A stretch of 64,000 nt of DNA from CAZBEL01 sp964628055. Its GTDB lineage: Bacteria > Fidelibacterota > Marinisomatia > Marinisomatales > TCS56. The translations under genes and the position numbers were made by a program. Under the pieces are notes generated by a model. It made no database searches and was not told where the DNA came from. It saw nothing but the letters and a program-made list of their open reading frames with translations. Below, piece by piece: positions 1 through 7,279 of this stretch. Position 1 is the first letter of the stretch; each line of letters opens with the position of its first letter. The DNA lies in contig CAZVNL010000005.1 of assembly GCA_964628055.1 (NCBI GenBank), positions 1 to 64,000 of the forward strand, given 5' to 3'.

Positions 1-123
1 CATCCTGTTCCGTGTCGCACCCTTGAGGTAATCCACGAGATGTTTTCAAGGCGACAGAAGCATACTTTACCTGTGTTTCATCACGCCGGGAGAGTTCTTT
101 TATAGCTATTCCCTTTCTCAAAC

Positions 124-159
124 TTTACCTCAACCTTAGCCTTTACCTTTGCCTCAACC
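124..159. repeat. Degenerate hexamer tandem run
   Basis: Six consecutive in-phase hexamers can be read: TTTACC, TCAACC, TTAGCC, TTTACC, TTTGCC and TCAACC. All fit T-Y-W-R-C-C. Similar units (TTTACC, TCAACC, then TTTACC, TCTACC, TTAGCC) occur at 38677-38688 and 38767-38784, so the pattern belongs to the shared intergenic element and is not a local accident. Confidence 0.7.
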
Positions 160-162
160 TAC

Positions 163-199
163 CTCTTCCCTAAATCCCAACCCCTAATTCCTGCGACCT
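163..199. repeat. 37-base exact repeat, copy A
   Basis: This block begins CTCTTCCCTAAATCCC and ends CCTGCGACCT. It is identical to 38692-38728. It is followed here by another GCGACCT unit, making a short heptamer duplication. It lies just after the hexamer run, as does copy B. Confidence 0.85.
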
Positions 200-349
200 G
201 CGACCTGAGACAAGTAACATTAAGACTTTTCAACATTCAGAATTCGGCGTTCAGCGTTTGTCTTTCCATTAGGTGTCGAGGGAGTCCCCTTTTTCACTAA
301 TCTTACACGAGAGCAGGAAAACTCGGAGGAGTCAGATTGATTTTAAATG

Positions 350-413
350 TTTCCCTAGTGCTGCCCTTCAAGGCGGTGTTGACGGTAGAAAAAACAAATA
401 ATGGGTTTACCCC
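350..413. repeat. Imperfect intergenic module, copy A
   Basis: The first 33 bases (350-382) match 38611-38643 with three C/T differences. The core GCCCTTCAAGG is shared except for one base at its edge. Twenty bases further on, both copies carry a short dyad of G-run, TTTA, C-run (403-412 here; 38662-38677 in copy B). Confidence 0.75.
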
Positions 414-589
414 TTATTTTGATAAGATCTTCCCAACCGACGCCGGTAAGGAGATATAGGTTAAAAAACGGGTGTCATTCCAGTGAAGTGGGAGGAGCCA
501 GGAAAGTTGTACTGGGACTGTGAAAAATCTTCAATTTCCCTGGTTTTTATTCGTAACTTTTTTGTCTTGAAAAAAATCATTTCTGTGTC

Positions 590-644
590 CTAATCGTTCT
601 GAATCATCACCTAAAGTTTCAGGATGTTTCAAGGTAACGATTAG
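590..644. promoter_or_regulatory. Inverted repeat in the pntAA leader
   Basis: CTAATCGTT (590-598) is the exact reverse complement of AACGATTAG (636-644), with 37 bases between. The second arm ends 42 bases before the pntAA start codon. It could be the closing stem of a structured leader RNA or a pair of regulator half-sites. The sequence alone does not decide, and no known riboswitch consensus was recognised. Confidence 0.4.
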
Positions 645-686
645 CCACATCCTTTAACGTCATAACATCATACTTGGGAAGCCTCT

Positions 687-1853
687 ATGTTAACCGTAAC
701 TGTACTCAAGGAAACTGCTGATGGGGAGCGGCGGGTAGCGCTGGTTCCTGAGAGTGTTAAACGATTAGTTAAAAAAGGTGTACGCGTTCTGGTCCAGTCC
801 GAAGCTGGGTTGCAGGCGGGGATTTTGGATGAGGAATACGCCGCCGCCGGGGCCGAAGTTCTATCTGACTACAGTAAGTTGCTACAAGAGGGAAATATTT
901 TTCTGAAAGTCAGGGCGGTCTGTCTCCAAGATGGCATGATGCAGGTAGTGGATCCTTTCCCCAAGGGATCGGTGTTAATCAGTTTCTTCAATCCGTTTAA
1001 GCACATCCACAACGTTGAGGCTCTGGCCCAGCGTGGGGTCACCTCTTTTTCCATGGAGTTGGTGCCGCGCATTTCCCGGGCCCAGAGGATGGACGCCCTC
1101 AGCGCCATGAGTTCCGCTGCGGGGTACAAAGCCGTGATTTTAGCCGCCAGCCGACTCTCCAAGTTTTTTCCCCTCATGATGACAGCCGCCGGAACGATTT
1201 CTCCCGCCAGCGTCCTGGTAATCGGTGCCGGCGTGGCCGGGTTACAAGCCGTGGCCACCGCCAAGCGGTTAGGGGCCAAGGTCAAGGCCTTCGATACCCG
1301 TCCCGTAGTTCAGGAACAGGTGGAGAGCCTAGGAGCCGAATTCGTCCCTCTGGAAACCACCCAAGAGGTGGAGACGGAAGGCGGCTATGCCAAGGAATTG
1401 ACCGAAGATTTCTACCGCCACGAACAGGCCACTATCGCCGAACAACTACCCACAACCGATGCCGTGATCGCCACGGCCCAGATTTTCGGCAAGCGGGCGC
1501 CTCTTTTAATTACCGAAGAAATGGTTCAACACATGCGCCGAGGGTCGGTGATTATTGACTTGGCCGCCGAGTTCGGCGGAAATTGCGAACTCACAATCCC
1601 CGGGAAAGAAGTGGAAGCCTACGGCGTGCAAATTATTGCTCCCCTGGATTTGCCCTCCAGCCTGGCCTACCACACCAGCGAAATGTACAGCCGGAACGTA
1701 ACGGCCCTTATCTCCGAAATGGTGAAGGAAGGCGAACTAAATATCGACTTCGAGGATGAGGTGATCGATGGCACCCTGTTAACTCACGGCGGCAAAATTA
1801 TAAACAAACATGTCATTGATTTACTGGAACGTATCAAGGAGATGGAATCATGA
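687..1853 (+). CDS. pntAA: NAD(P) transhydrogenase alpha subunit, part 1 (NAD(H)-binding domain I)
   Basis: This is the soluble NAD(H)-binding subunit of the proton-translocating transhydrogenase, which moves hydride between NADH and NADP+ at the inner membrane and mainly supplies NADPH. At 388 residues it has the length of the separate alpha-1 subunit found in split systems such as Rhodospirillum. The N-terminus has the alanine-dehydrogenase-like LKETADGERRVALVP stretch. A Rossmann nucleotide-binding motif GAGVAG lies at residues 180-185. A GGGAAG ribosome-binding site sits 5 bases before the ATG. It overlaps pntAB by four bases (ATGA), so the three pnt genes are translationally coupled. Confidence 0.96.
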   Translation: MLTVTVLKETADGERRVALVPESVKRLVKKGVRVLVQSEAGLQAGILDEEYAAAGAEVLSDYSKLLQEGNIFLKVRAVCLQDGMMQVVDPFPKGSVLISFFNPFKHIHNVEALAQRGVTSFSMELVPRISRAQRMDALSAMSSAAGYKAVILAASRLSKFFPLMMTAAGTISPASVLVIGAGVAGLQAVATAKRLGAKVKAFDTRPVVQEQVESLGAEFVPLETTQEVETEGGYAKELTEDFYRHEQATIAEQLPTTDAVIATAQIFGKRAPLLITEEMVQHMRRGSVIIDLAAEFGGNCELTIPGKEVEAYGVQIIAPLDLPSSLAYHTSEMYSRNVTALISEMVKEGELNIDFEDEVIDGTLLTHGGKIINKHVIDLLERIKEMES

Positions 1854-2128
1854 ATGAACAACTATTAGTGGAAATCTATGTCTTCGTCTTAGCGGTTTTT
1901 GTGGGCTTTGAGGTCATCGCTAAGGTTCCCCCAACTTTACACACCCCGCTCATGTCCGGGTCCAATGCCATCTCCGGCATTACGATTGTGGGGGCGCTCA
2001 TCGCCGCAGGAAGCCAGTGGGGAGCCACCAGTACCATCCTGGGATTTGTCGCTATCGTTTTTGCCACCATCAATGTTGTAGGTGGTTTCATGGTGACCGG
2101 CCGGATGCTTAAGATGTTTAAACGATAG
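1850..2128 (+). CDS. pntAB: NAD(P) transhydrogenase alpha subunit, part 2 (membrane domain)
   Basis: A 92-residue membrane protein with about three hydrophobic segments. It carries the HTPLMSGSNAISG motif typical of the alpha-2 subunit, which forms part of the proton channel (domain II) with PntB. In Escherichia coli this part is fused to the NAD-binding domain; here it is a separate gene, as in alphaproteobacterial and many FCB systems. It sits between pntAA (4-base overlap) and pntB (11 bases), so a heterotrimeric enzyme is expected. Confidence 0.95.
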   Translation: MNEQLLVEIYVFVLAVFVGFEVIAKVPPTLHTPLMSGSNAISGITIVGALIAAGSQWGATSTILGFVAIVFATINVVGGFMVTGRMLKMFKR

Positions 2129-2139
2129 AAAGTGTAGTG

Positions 2140-3519
2140 ATGATGCAATCAATTATTATTCCTGTCATTTATCTGGTCTCTGCGGTTCTGTTCATCTTAG
2201 GACTGAAGCAGCTTTCCCATCCGCGGACAGCGCCCAAGGGAAACACGACGGCCGCCATCGGGATGCTCCTGGCCATCGTGGGCACCCTTTTGATTACGGA
2301 GATCATCGATTTTCAGCTCATTATATTGGGATTGATTGTAGGTGGGGCCATCGGGGCCTTTGCCGCACGCAAGGTGGAAATGACCGCCATGCCCCAGTTG
2401 GTGGCCCTTTTCAACGGCTTTGGCGGCGGCGCGTCCCTGTTGGTGGCCACGGCCGAGTTCTTTCGCGGCGAACCCCTTTCCACCTTTACCTTATCCACCG
2501 TGGCCATCAGTATCCTCATCGGTTCGGTGACCTTTACCGGTAGCGTGGTGGCCTTTGCCAAGCTCCAGGGGCTCATGCGGGGCGCCCCTTTTCTGTTCAA
2601 AGGGCAGCACGCACTCAACGGCTTCATCGTGGTTTTAATCATTATTTTCGCCGTAATGACCGTGGTGGTGCCTGCCAACGGCTTGGTATACTTGCTCCTG
2701 GTCGTGGCTTTATCCTTGCTGTTAGGGTACCTGTTCGTGATTCCCATTGGGGGGGCGGACATGCCGGTGGTGATTTCCCTGCTGAACGCCTTTTCTGGGT
2801 TGGCCGCCGCCGCCACGGGCTTTGTCATCGGCAACAATTCCCTCATCATTAGCGGTTCTTTAGTGGGCGCCAGCGGTATTATTCTCACCAATATCATGTG
2901 TAAAGGGATGAACCGGACGATCTGGAACGTCCTTTTTGCCGGCGTGGGGGCCGAAGGGGGCCCTGCAGGTGCTTTGGCGACCGGTCAGCAAAAGACGGCC
3001 AAAGCATACGAACCGGAAGACACGGTGGTAATTTTCGAGAACGCCCGGCAGGTGGTCATCGTCCCGGGATACGGGATGGCCGTGGCCCAGGCCCAACACA
3101 TGGTCCACGAATTGGAAAAAATCCTGGAAGCCAAAGGCATTGTGGTTAAATATGCCATCCATCCCGTGGCCGGACGCATGCCGGGACACATGAATGTCCT
3201 CTTGGCCGAAGCGAACGTCTCCTACGACAAACTCTACGATTTAGACCAGATCAACCCCGAATTTGAAGAGACCGATGTGGCCTTGGTCATCGGCGCCAAC
3301 GATGTGGTTAATCCCGCTGCCCGACACGAGAAGTCCAGCCCCATTTATGGCATGCCCATTTTAGATGTGGACAAAGCCCAGACCGTCTTTATCCTGAAAC
3401 GCAGCCTGAACCCGGGATTCGCCGGGATTGACAACGAACTGTTCTATAAGGATAATACTATCATGATCTTTGGCGACGCCAAAGATACGGTCTCCAAGCT
3501 GGTAGCCGAGTTAAAATAG
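2140..3519 (+). CDS. pntB: NAD(P) transhydrogenase beta subunit (membrane and NADP(H)-binding domains)
   Basis: About 459 residues. Roughly the first 260 form many hydrophobic segments (domain II, proton path). The C-terminal part is the soluble NADP(H)-binding domain III. The GYGMAVAQAQ nucleotide-binding motif lies near residue 310 and a KRSLNPGFAG-type loop near residue 420, both hallmarks of PntB. The start could be GTG at 2137, ATG at 2140 or ATG at 2143; the first ATG is taken. It is the last gene of the pnt operon, and no clear rho-independent terminator follows. Confidence 0.95.
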   Translation: MMQSIIIPVIYLVSAVLFILGLKQLSHPRTAPKGNTTAAIGMLLAIVGTLLITEIIDFQLIILGLIVGGAIGAFAARKVEMTAMPQLVALFNGFGGGASLLVATAEFFRGEPLSTFTLSTVAISILIGSVTFTGSVVAFAKLQGLMRGAPFLFKGQHALNGFIVVLIIIFAVMTVVVPANGLVYLLLVVALSLLLGYLFVIPIGGADMPVVISLLNAFSGLAAAATGFVIGNNSLIISGSLVGASGIILTNIMCKGMNRTIWNVLFAGVGAEGGPAGALATGQQKTAKAYEPEDTVVIFENARQVVIVPGYGMAVAQAQHMVHELEKILEAKGIVVKYAIHPVAGRMPGHMNVLLAEANVSYDKLYDLDQINPEFEETDVALVIGANDVVNPAARHEKSSPIYGMPILDVDKAQTVFILKRSLNPGFAGIDNELFYKDNTIMIFGDAKDTVSKLVAELK

Positions 3520-3572
3520 ACCTACGGATTCCCTACAAGAAAGTGCCAACCACCTTATTTTCGGGGTTGAAG

Positions 3573-3600
3573 GGCAAATTCCCCAGGAAGTAAATTTGCC
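3573..3600. other. Perfect 8-base stem-loop after pntB
   Basis: GGCAAATT (3573-3580) and AATTTGCC (3593-3600) pair perfectly around a 12-base loop, about 55 bases after the pntB stop. No T tract follows, so it is not a standard rho-independent terminator. A second small hairpin, TAGGCT with AGCCTA (3622-3627 and 3637-3642, 9-base loop), lies close by. They may stabilise the 3' end or be remnants of a repeat. Confidence 0.45.
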
Positions 3601-3751
3601 GGTGGAAAAGAGTCCCGCCTTTAGGCTGCGCGCAGGAGCCTACTTCCCGTAATTAAGACTGCCGGGAGCCAATATCAGGATACGTAAACCCCCCAACGAT
3701 GGCACCGTCATAAACGACCCTCGACGGCATCGGATTAAAACCCTCGAGGTC

Positions 3752-4582
3752 ATGGTGGCGGAGGTCATTGAGGAGACGCCGATCACCACTACTATTGTCC
3801 TGTTTACCGGGAACGATTATTTAGCCTATGTGCCGGGGCATTTTTTAACCATCGATCCCCATCAATTCGAAGCCCTTGAAAGGTGGGTCGCCTACCTGGA
3901 AGATTTGAAGGGGAAACGGGAACCTCCCCGGGCCTATTCCCTGGCCAGCAGTCCCGATGAACACTACCTGGCCATCACCGTAAAAGAGGAGCGGTACATT
4001 CGAGGGGTTACCCCTTATCCGCCCCTTTTATCGCCCATCTTAGCCAAGCGCTCCATTCCTGGGAGGCGGATGGTCATTACTGGCTTTACCGGCCCGTACA
4101 CGCTCCCCGAAGAAGCGTCGATGCCCGAGCAAATTTTGCACATCTGTGCCGGGAGTGGTTTCGTCCCCAACTGGAGCATTTTGAAATACTGTCTCCGGAA
4201 TTACCCCCAGGTTTACCACCGCGTCCTGTACAGCAACAAAACCTGGGAGGATACGATTTATCGCAAGGAACTCATTGCCCTGGAGAAACAATATCCACAA
4301 CAGTTAAAAATTACGTTCACCATCACACGGGAAAAACCCTTTGCCACCGACGAGATTGACGTAAGGCACGGCCGCATTGACCGGGGCATGCTTTCCCAGA
4401 CGCTCCAGGAAATGGCTGATCCAATGATTTACGTGTGTGGTCCGGCCATTTCCATTTACGAGAAACGACAAGCCCAAAAAACGGGCCAGGAACTCAAACC
4501 CCGCTTCATGGAGTCCACCCTGAAAAACCTGGAGCTGTTGGGAGTGGAAAAGAAACGCATCAAGCGTGAAAGCTATGGCTGA
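3752..4582 (+). CDS. Ferredoxin reductase-like FAD/NAD(P)-binding oxidoreductase
   Basis: The protein fits the ferredoxin-NADP reductase fold. An FAD-binding RAYSLASSP motif lies near residue 68 (the RxYS pattern). A GSGFVPNWSILK nucleotide-binding segment lies near residue 136 and a terminal CGP motif near residue 230. Such proteins pass electrons between NAD(P)H and an iron-sulfur partner or oxygenase; the partner here is unknown. The first ATG is at 3752, but the frame is open back to 3653 and reads protein-like (a stretch ending RRHRIKTLEV) with no ATG, GTG or TTG. The annotated N-terminus may therefore be short or decayed. The nearby pnt operon suggests a link to NADPH supply, by inference only. 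Confidence 0.8.
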   Translation: MVAEVIEETPITTTIVLFTGNDYLAYVPGHFLTIDPHQFEALERWVAYLEDLKGKREPPRAYSLASSPDEHYLAITVKEERYIRGVTPYPPLLSPILAKRSIPGRRMVITGFTGPYTLPEEASMPEQILHICAGSGFVPNWSILKYCLRNYPQVYHRVLYSNKTWEDTIYRKELIALEKQYPQQLKITFTITREKPFATDEIDVRHGRIDRGMLSQTLQEMADPMIYVCGPAISIYEKRQAQKTGQELKPRFMESTLKNLELLGVEKKRIKRESYG

Positions 4583-4683
4583 TCGGCCTGTTTGGATCCA
4601 CTAGATTTCTCTTCCCCAGACTCCGTGTCACACCACCGCATTTCCGAGGAAAAAATTCTATCAGGCATTTGTTTTGTAGTGGT

Positions 4684-4709
4684 CAATTTATATCATCAGC
4701 TATAAATTG
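4684..4709. promoter_or_regulatory. Perfect 9-8-9 inverted repeat upstream of the pilus operon
   Basis: CAATTTATA (4684-4692) and TATAAATTG (4701-4709) are exact reverse complements with the 8-base spacer TCATCAGC. The dyad ends 46 bases before the first pilin start codon, in an AT-rich stretch suited to a promoter. Its size and symmetry fit a dimeric repressor or activator site, or an mRNA hairpin. It does not match the classical Crp (TGTGA-N6-TCACA) or FNR consensus. Confidence 0.5.
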
Positions 4710-4755
4710 CTTAGATGAAATCACGAACAATGAAAGATAATTGGAGACCAACTTT

Positions 4756-5163
4756 ATGAATGGAGGACAGAAGCAGGGGTTAACTGGTTTTACCATGATC
4801 GAGATCATGGTTGTGGTTGTCATCGTGGCCATTTTGGCGGCCATCGCGGTACCGGTGTATGTAGATTACGTGGAAAGTGCCCGCGCCTCCGAGGCGAAGT
4901 CGGTCATCGGTGCCATTAAAAACGCCGCCGAAATGTACCGTCAAAACTTTGGGGAATGGCCCGCCGACGTGGACGAGCTGGAACGTACCGGGCAACTTGA
5001 TGTGGATCCCGCCACCCGCCGGAAATGGGTCTTTGAACTACAATTACCGGAGAAAATCATCGCCACCAGTACTTCCGAAATGGTGGGAGGGGAAGGTAAA
5101 GTGGTTGAGTTTGACCGCATAACAGGGAAGTATCGAGGCTACGGTTCACCGGAAACCGAATAA
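4756..5163 (+). CDS. Type IV pilin / GspG-like prepilin
   Basis: A class III prepilin. A short leader ends in glycine, followed by FTMIE (cleavage G^F, with the conserved Glu5) and a hydrophobic helix of about 20 residues. The soluble part includes an alpha-helix and a WPADVDEL segment reminiscent of GspG/PilA-type subunits. The ATG at 4756 is preferred over the TTG at 4741 because a GGAG box lies 9 bases upstream of it. It is the first gene of the pilus operon and probably encodes the major or a prominent pilin. At about 135 residues it has the usual length. Confidence 0.88.
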   Translation: MNGGQKQGLTGFTMIEIMVVVVIVAILAAIAVPVYVDYVESARASEAKSVIGAIKNAAEMYRQNFGEWPADVDELERTGQLDVDPATRRKWVFELQLPEKIIATSTSEMVGGEGKVVEFDRITGKYRGYGSPETE

Positions 5164-5172
5164 ATCCCGCTT

Positions 5173-6225
5173 GTGGATATACAAGATCTCCTATCATATG
5201 CCCTGGAAAGCGGAGCCTCTGATCTCCATCTGAGTGTGGGTTCCGTGCCTATGGTGCGGATTAACGGGACCATGAAACACCTGAACATGGGCGTGATGGA
5301 CGACGACGTCATGGAGAATATTGCCTCCCAGGTCATGAATGCGGAGCAGAAACAACGCTTTGAACAAGAGAAGGAGATTGATTTTTCCTACCGCCTGGAT
5401 GGCCAGGGCCGGTTCCGAGTAAACTTTTTCCATCAAATCCGGGGTCTGGCAGGCGTCTTTCGCGCCATTCCGGAACTTCCTAAAGGGTTCGAGGAGCTGC
5501 AACTGCCCCCCATTCTGGAACCTCTCTCCATGAAAAACAAGGGACTGATTCTCCTTACCGGTCCCACCGGTTCCGGTAAAAGCACGACCCTGGCCGCTAT
5601 GGTGGATTATATCAACCATCATCGCTACTGTCACATCATTACCATCGAAGACCCGGTGGAATATTTCCATCATTCTCACCAGTGCATGGTGAACCAGCGC
5701 GAATTGGGGGCGACCACGCACAGCTTTTCAAACGCCTTGCGTGCCGCCTTGCGCGAGGATCCCGATGTCATCCTCGTAGGGGAAATGCGAGACTTGGAGA
5801 CCATCTCCCTGGCCCTGACGGCGGCTGAGACCGGTCACCTGGTGCTCTCTACCCTGCACACTGGAAGCGCGGTGAAAGCCGTGGATCGGATCATCGATAT
5901 TTTCCCTGCCAGTCAGAAGAGTCAAATCCGCTCCATGTTATCGGAGAGCCTGGAAGCCGTCATTGCCCAGAAGCTGCTACCTACGAAAGACGGCAAAGGC
6001 CGTATTCCCGCCTGTGAAGTCATGATTGCCAACACCGCCATCCGCAATTTAATTCGGGAGGATCGCATCTATCAGATAGAGTCGGTAATGCAAGCGGGTG
6101 GCGTGGACGGAATGCAAACCCTTGATCAGGATTTACAACGCCTGGTGGCCCAGGGGTTGGTCAGTCGTTCCGTCGCCGCCCAGATTGCCGAAAACCCCAA
6201 ACTCTTTTCCACCAACGTCCTGTAA
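5173..6225 (+). CDS. pilT: Type IV pilus retraction ATPase PilT
   Basis: A 350-residue hexameric ATPase that depolymerises the pilus from the cytoplasmic side, powering twitching. The ASDLHLS motif is at residues 15-21, the Walker A GPTGSGKST at residues 130-138 and the PilT-characteristic ITIEDPVE Asp box after it. DPDVILVGEMRDLETI forms the Walker B region and the TGHLVLSTLHT His box follows. Length and lack of the N-terminal MshE-type domain separate it from PilB. It begins with GTG 9 bases after the pilin stop. Placing pilT second, before the minor pilins, is a little unusual. Confidence 0.95.
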   Translation: MDIQDLLSYALESGASDLHLSVGSVPMVRINGTMKHLNMGVMDDDVMENIASQVMNAEQKQRFEQEKEIDFSYRLDGQGRFRVNFFHQIRGLAGVFRAIPELPKGFEELQLPPILEPLSMKNKGLILLTGPTGSGKSTTLAAMVDYINHHRYCHIITIEDPVEYFHHSHQCMVNQRELGATTHSFSNALRAALREDPDVILVGEMRDLETISLALTAAETGHLVLSTLHTGSAVKAVDRIIDIFPASQKSQIRSMLSESLEAVIAQKLLPTKDGKGRIPACEVMIANTAIRNLIREDRIYQIESVMQAGGVDGMQTLDQDLQRLVAQGLVSRSVAAQIAENPKLFSTNVL

Positions 6226-6239
6226 CGGGTTTTCACTCC

Positions 6240-6686
6240 ATGGAGCGTTTCCGAGGATTCACGTTTATCGAGGTCATGATTGGCATCGTGATTGTGAGCG
6301 TGGCTTCTTACGGTTTAATGTTGGGGGCTGTTCATGCCCGGGGAGAGATGCGGGCCATTGCCGTGGAAGACCGGGCCCTGGAAGAACTCCTCAATTTTAT
6401 AGAAGAGATGAAAGGCAAAATCGCTGGGAAGAAACTCACCTTGGTGGAAAAAGCCGGTGATCAGTTGGGGAGGACAGTGTACTTAATGGGAGGCGCGCAC
6501 GAAGGTTATAAGCTCCCGGCCAAGATTTATTACGATCCCGTGGTTCCCGTTTACAGCCCTGAACCCACCAATATAAGACGTTACCATCTCAAAGCCTGGA
6601 TCGTGTGGCAGGACTATTCCATCACCGCTCAAAAGGCCACCAAACGACTGGATGCGGAGACCGTCATGCTGGAGTTTCCCCTATGA
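6240..6686 (+). CDS. Prepilin-like (minor pilin) protein
   Basis: A 148-residue protein. The N-terminus reads MERFRG^FTFIEVMIG, a prepilin peptidase site with Glu5 followed by a hydrophobic segment. The remainder is a small soluble domain with no family I recognise. Its place between pilT and another prepilin-like gene suggests a minor pilin or pseudopilin that helps start pilus assembly, like the PilV/GspI group. Its stop overlaps the next start (ATGA at 6683-6686). Confidence 0.85.
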   Translation: MERFRGFTFIEVMIGIVIVSVASYGLMLGAVHARGEMRAIAVEDRALEELLNFIEEMKGKIAGKKLTLVEKAGDQLGRTVYLMGGAHEGYKLPAKIYYDPVVPVYSPEPTNIRRYHLKAWIVWQDYSITAQKATKRLDAETVMLEFPL

Positions 6687-7279
6687 GCCCCAACCCCAAA
6701 GACCGCTGGTCGTCGGGTCTGACCATCATCGAAATGGTCTCCGCCATCGTAGTACTCTCCATCATTGTGTTGGGGTTGGCGACGGCATTGCGTTTTATTT
6801 CTTTCCATTATCAGGATGATACAGTCCGCCTGGAAATCCGAAATTATGGGAATATTATCATGCGGGAAATTCTGAAAGAGATCAGCCTCTCCCGGTTCAT
6901 CGATAAGGATGACATTAACGGGTTTGCCCGTCTCCAGGTCACCCGCTATAACCGCTTTGGCACGCCCAAGACGACCATCGTTTCGGCCGATCCCAAGGAT
7001 GGCATTCTTATAAACGGCGACTATCCCCTGGGGGGGAACCTCACCTTACCGGTGAAGGGACGGTTTCGGAATCGCAAGCAGCGTCGCGTTACGTTAGTGG
7101 ATTTTAAGGCCCGGGAAGTTCCCATGACCAGGGGGAATTTGCGCCGCGTGACCCAGGCTACCTGGGAGCTTAGCCTCATCTTGCGCATGGAGACGGCGGG
7201 GGCCGTAGGAAACGACCAGGTGGAGGACATTGAGTTTCACCGCACGATTTTCATGCCCAACAAATTTATCAAAGGATGA
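6683..7279 (+). CDS. Prepilin-like (minor pilin, GspJ/PilW-type) protein
   Basis: A 198-residue protein starting at the ATG in the ATGA overlap with the previous gene. An upstream extension in frame is possible but would lie inside that gene. The N-terminus contains SG^LTIIEMVSAIVVLS, with Glu5 and a long hydrophobic helix, so it should be processed by the PilD encoded downstream. The size and the soluble beta-rich C-terminal part resemble the larger minor pilins (GspJ or PilW). It overlaps the next gene by four bases (ATGA at 7276). Confidence 0.83.
   Translation: MSPNPKDRWSSGLTIIEMVSAIVVLSIIVLGLATALRFISFHYQDDTVRLEIRNYGNIIMREILKEISLSRFIDKDDINGFARLQVTRYNRFGTPKTTIVSADPKDGILINGDYPLGGNLTLPVKGRFRNRKQRRVTLVDFKAREVPMTRGNLRRVTQATWELSLILRMETAGAVGNDQVEDIEFHRTIFMPNKFIKG

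Larger units (their letters stand above)
1..686. other. Non-coding region carrying a dispersed intergenic repeat and the pnt leader
   Basis: No convincing gene is seen on either strand. The stretch holds a run of degenerate hexamers (124-159), a 37-base block (163-199) and a 64-base module (350-413). All three have counterparts in the intergenic region 38540-38842, in a different order. The last 100 bases form the leader of pntAA and contain a perfect 9-base inverted repeat. The left edge may lie near another gene, but nothing there can be supported. Confidence 0.7.

Noticed and set aside
1..3. CAT at the left edge as the start codon of a minus-strand gene leaving the window
   Set aside because: Only the codon itself is visible, so there is nothing to support it.
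2313..2897. Long minus-strand open frame inside pntB, and similar long frames opposite other genes
   Set aside because: The translations are low-complexity mirrors of membrane or structural coding sequence, with no ribosome-binding site or family motif. The plus-strand genes are unambiguous.
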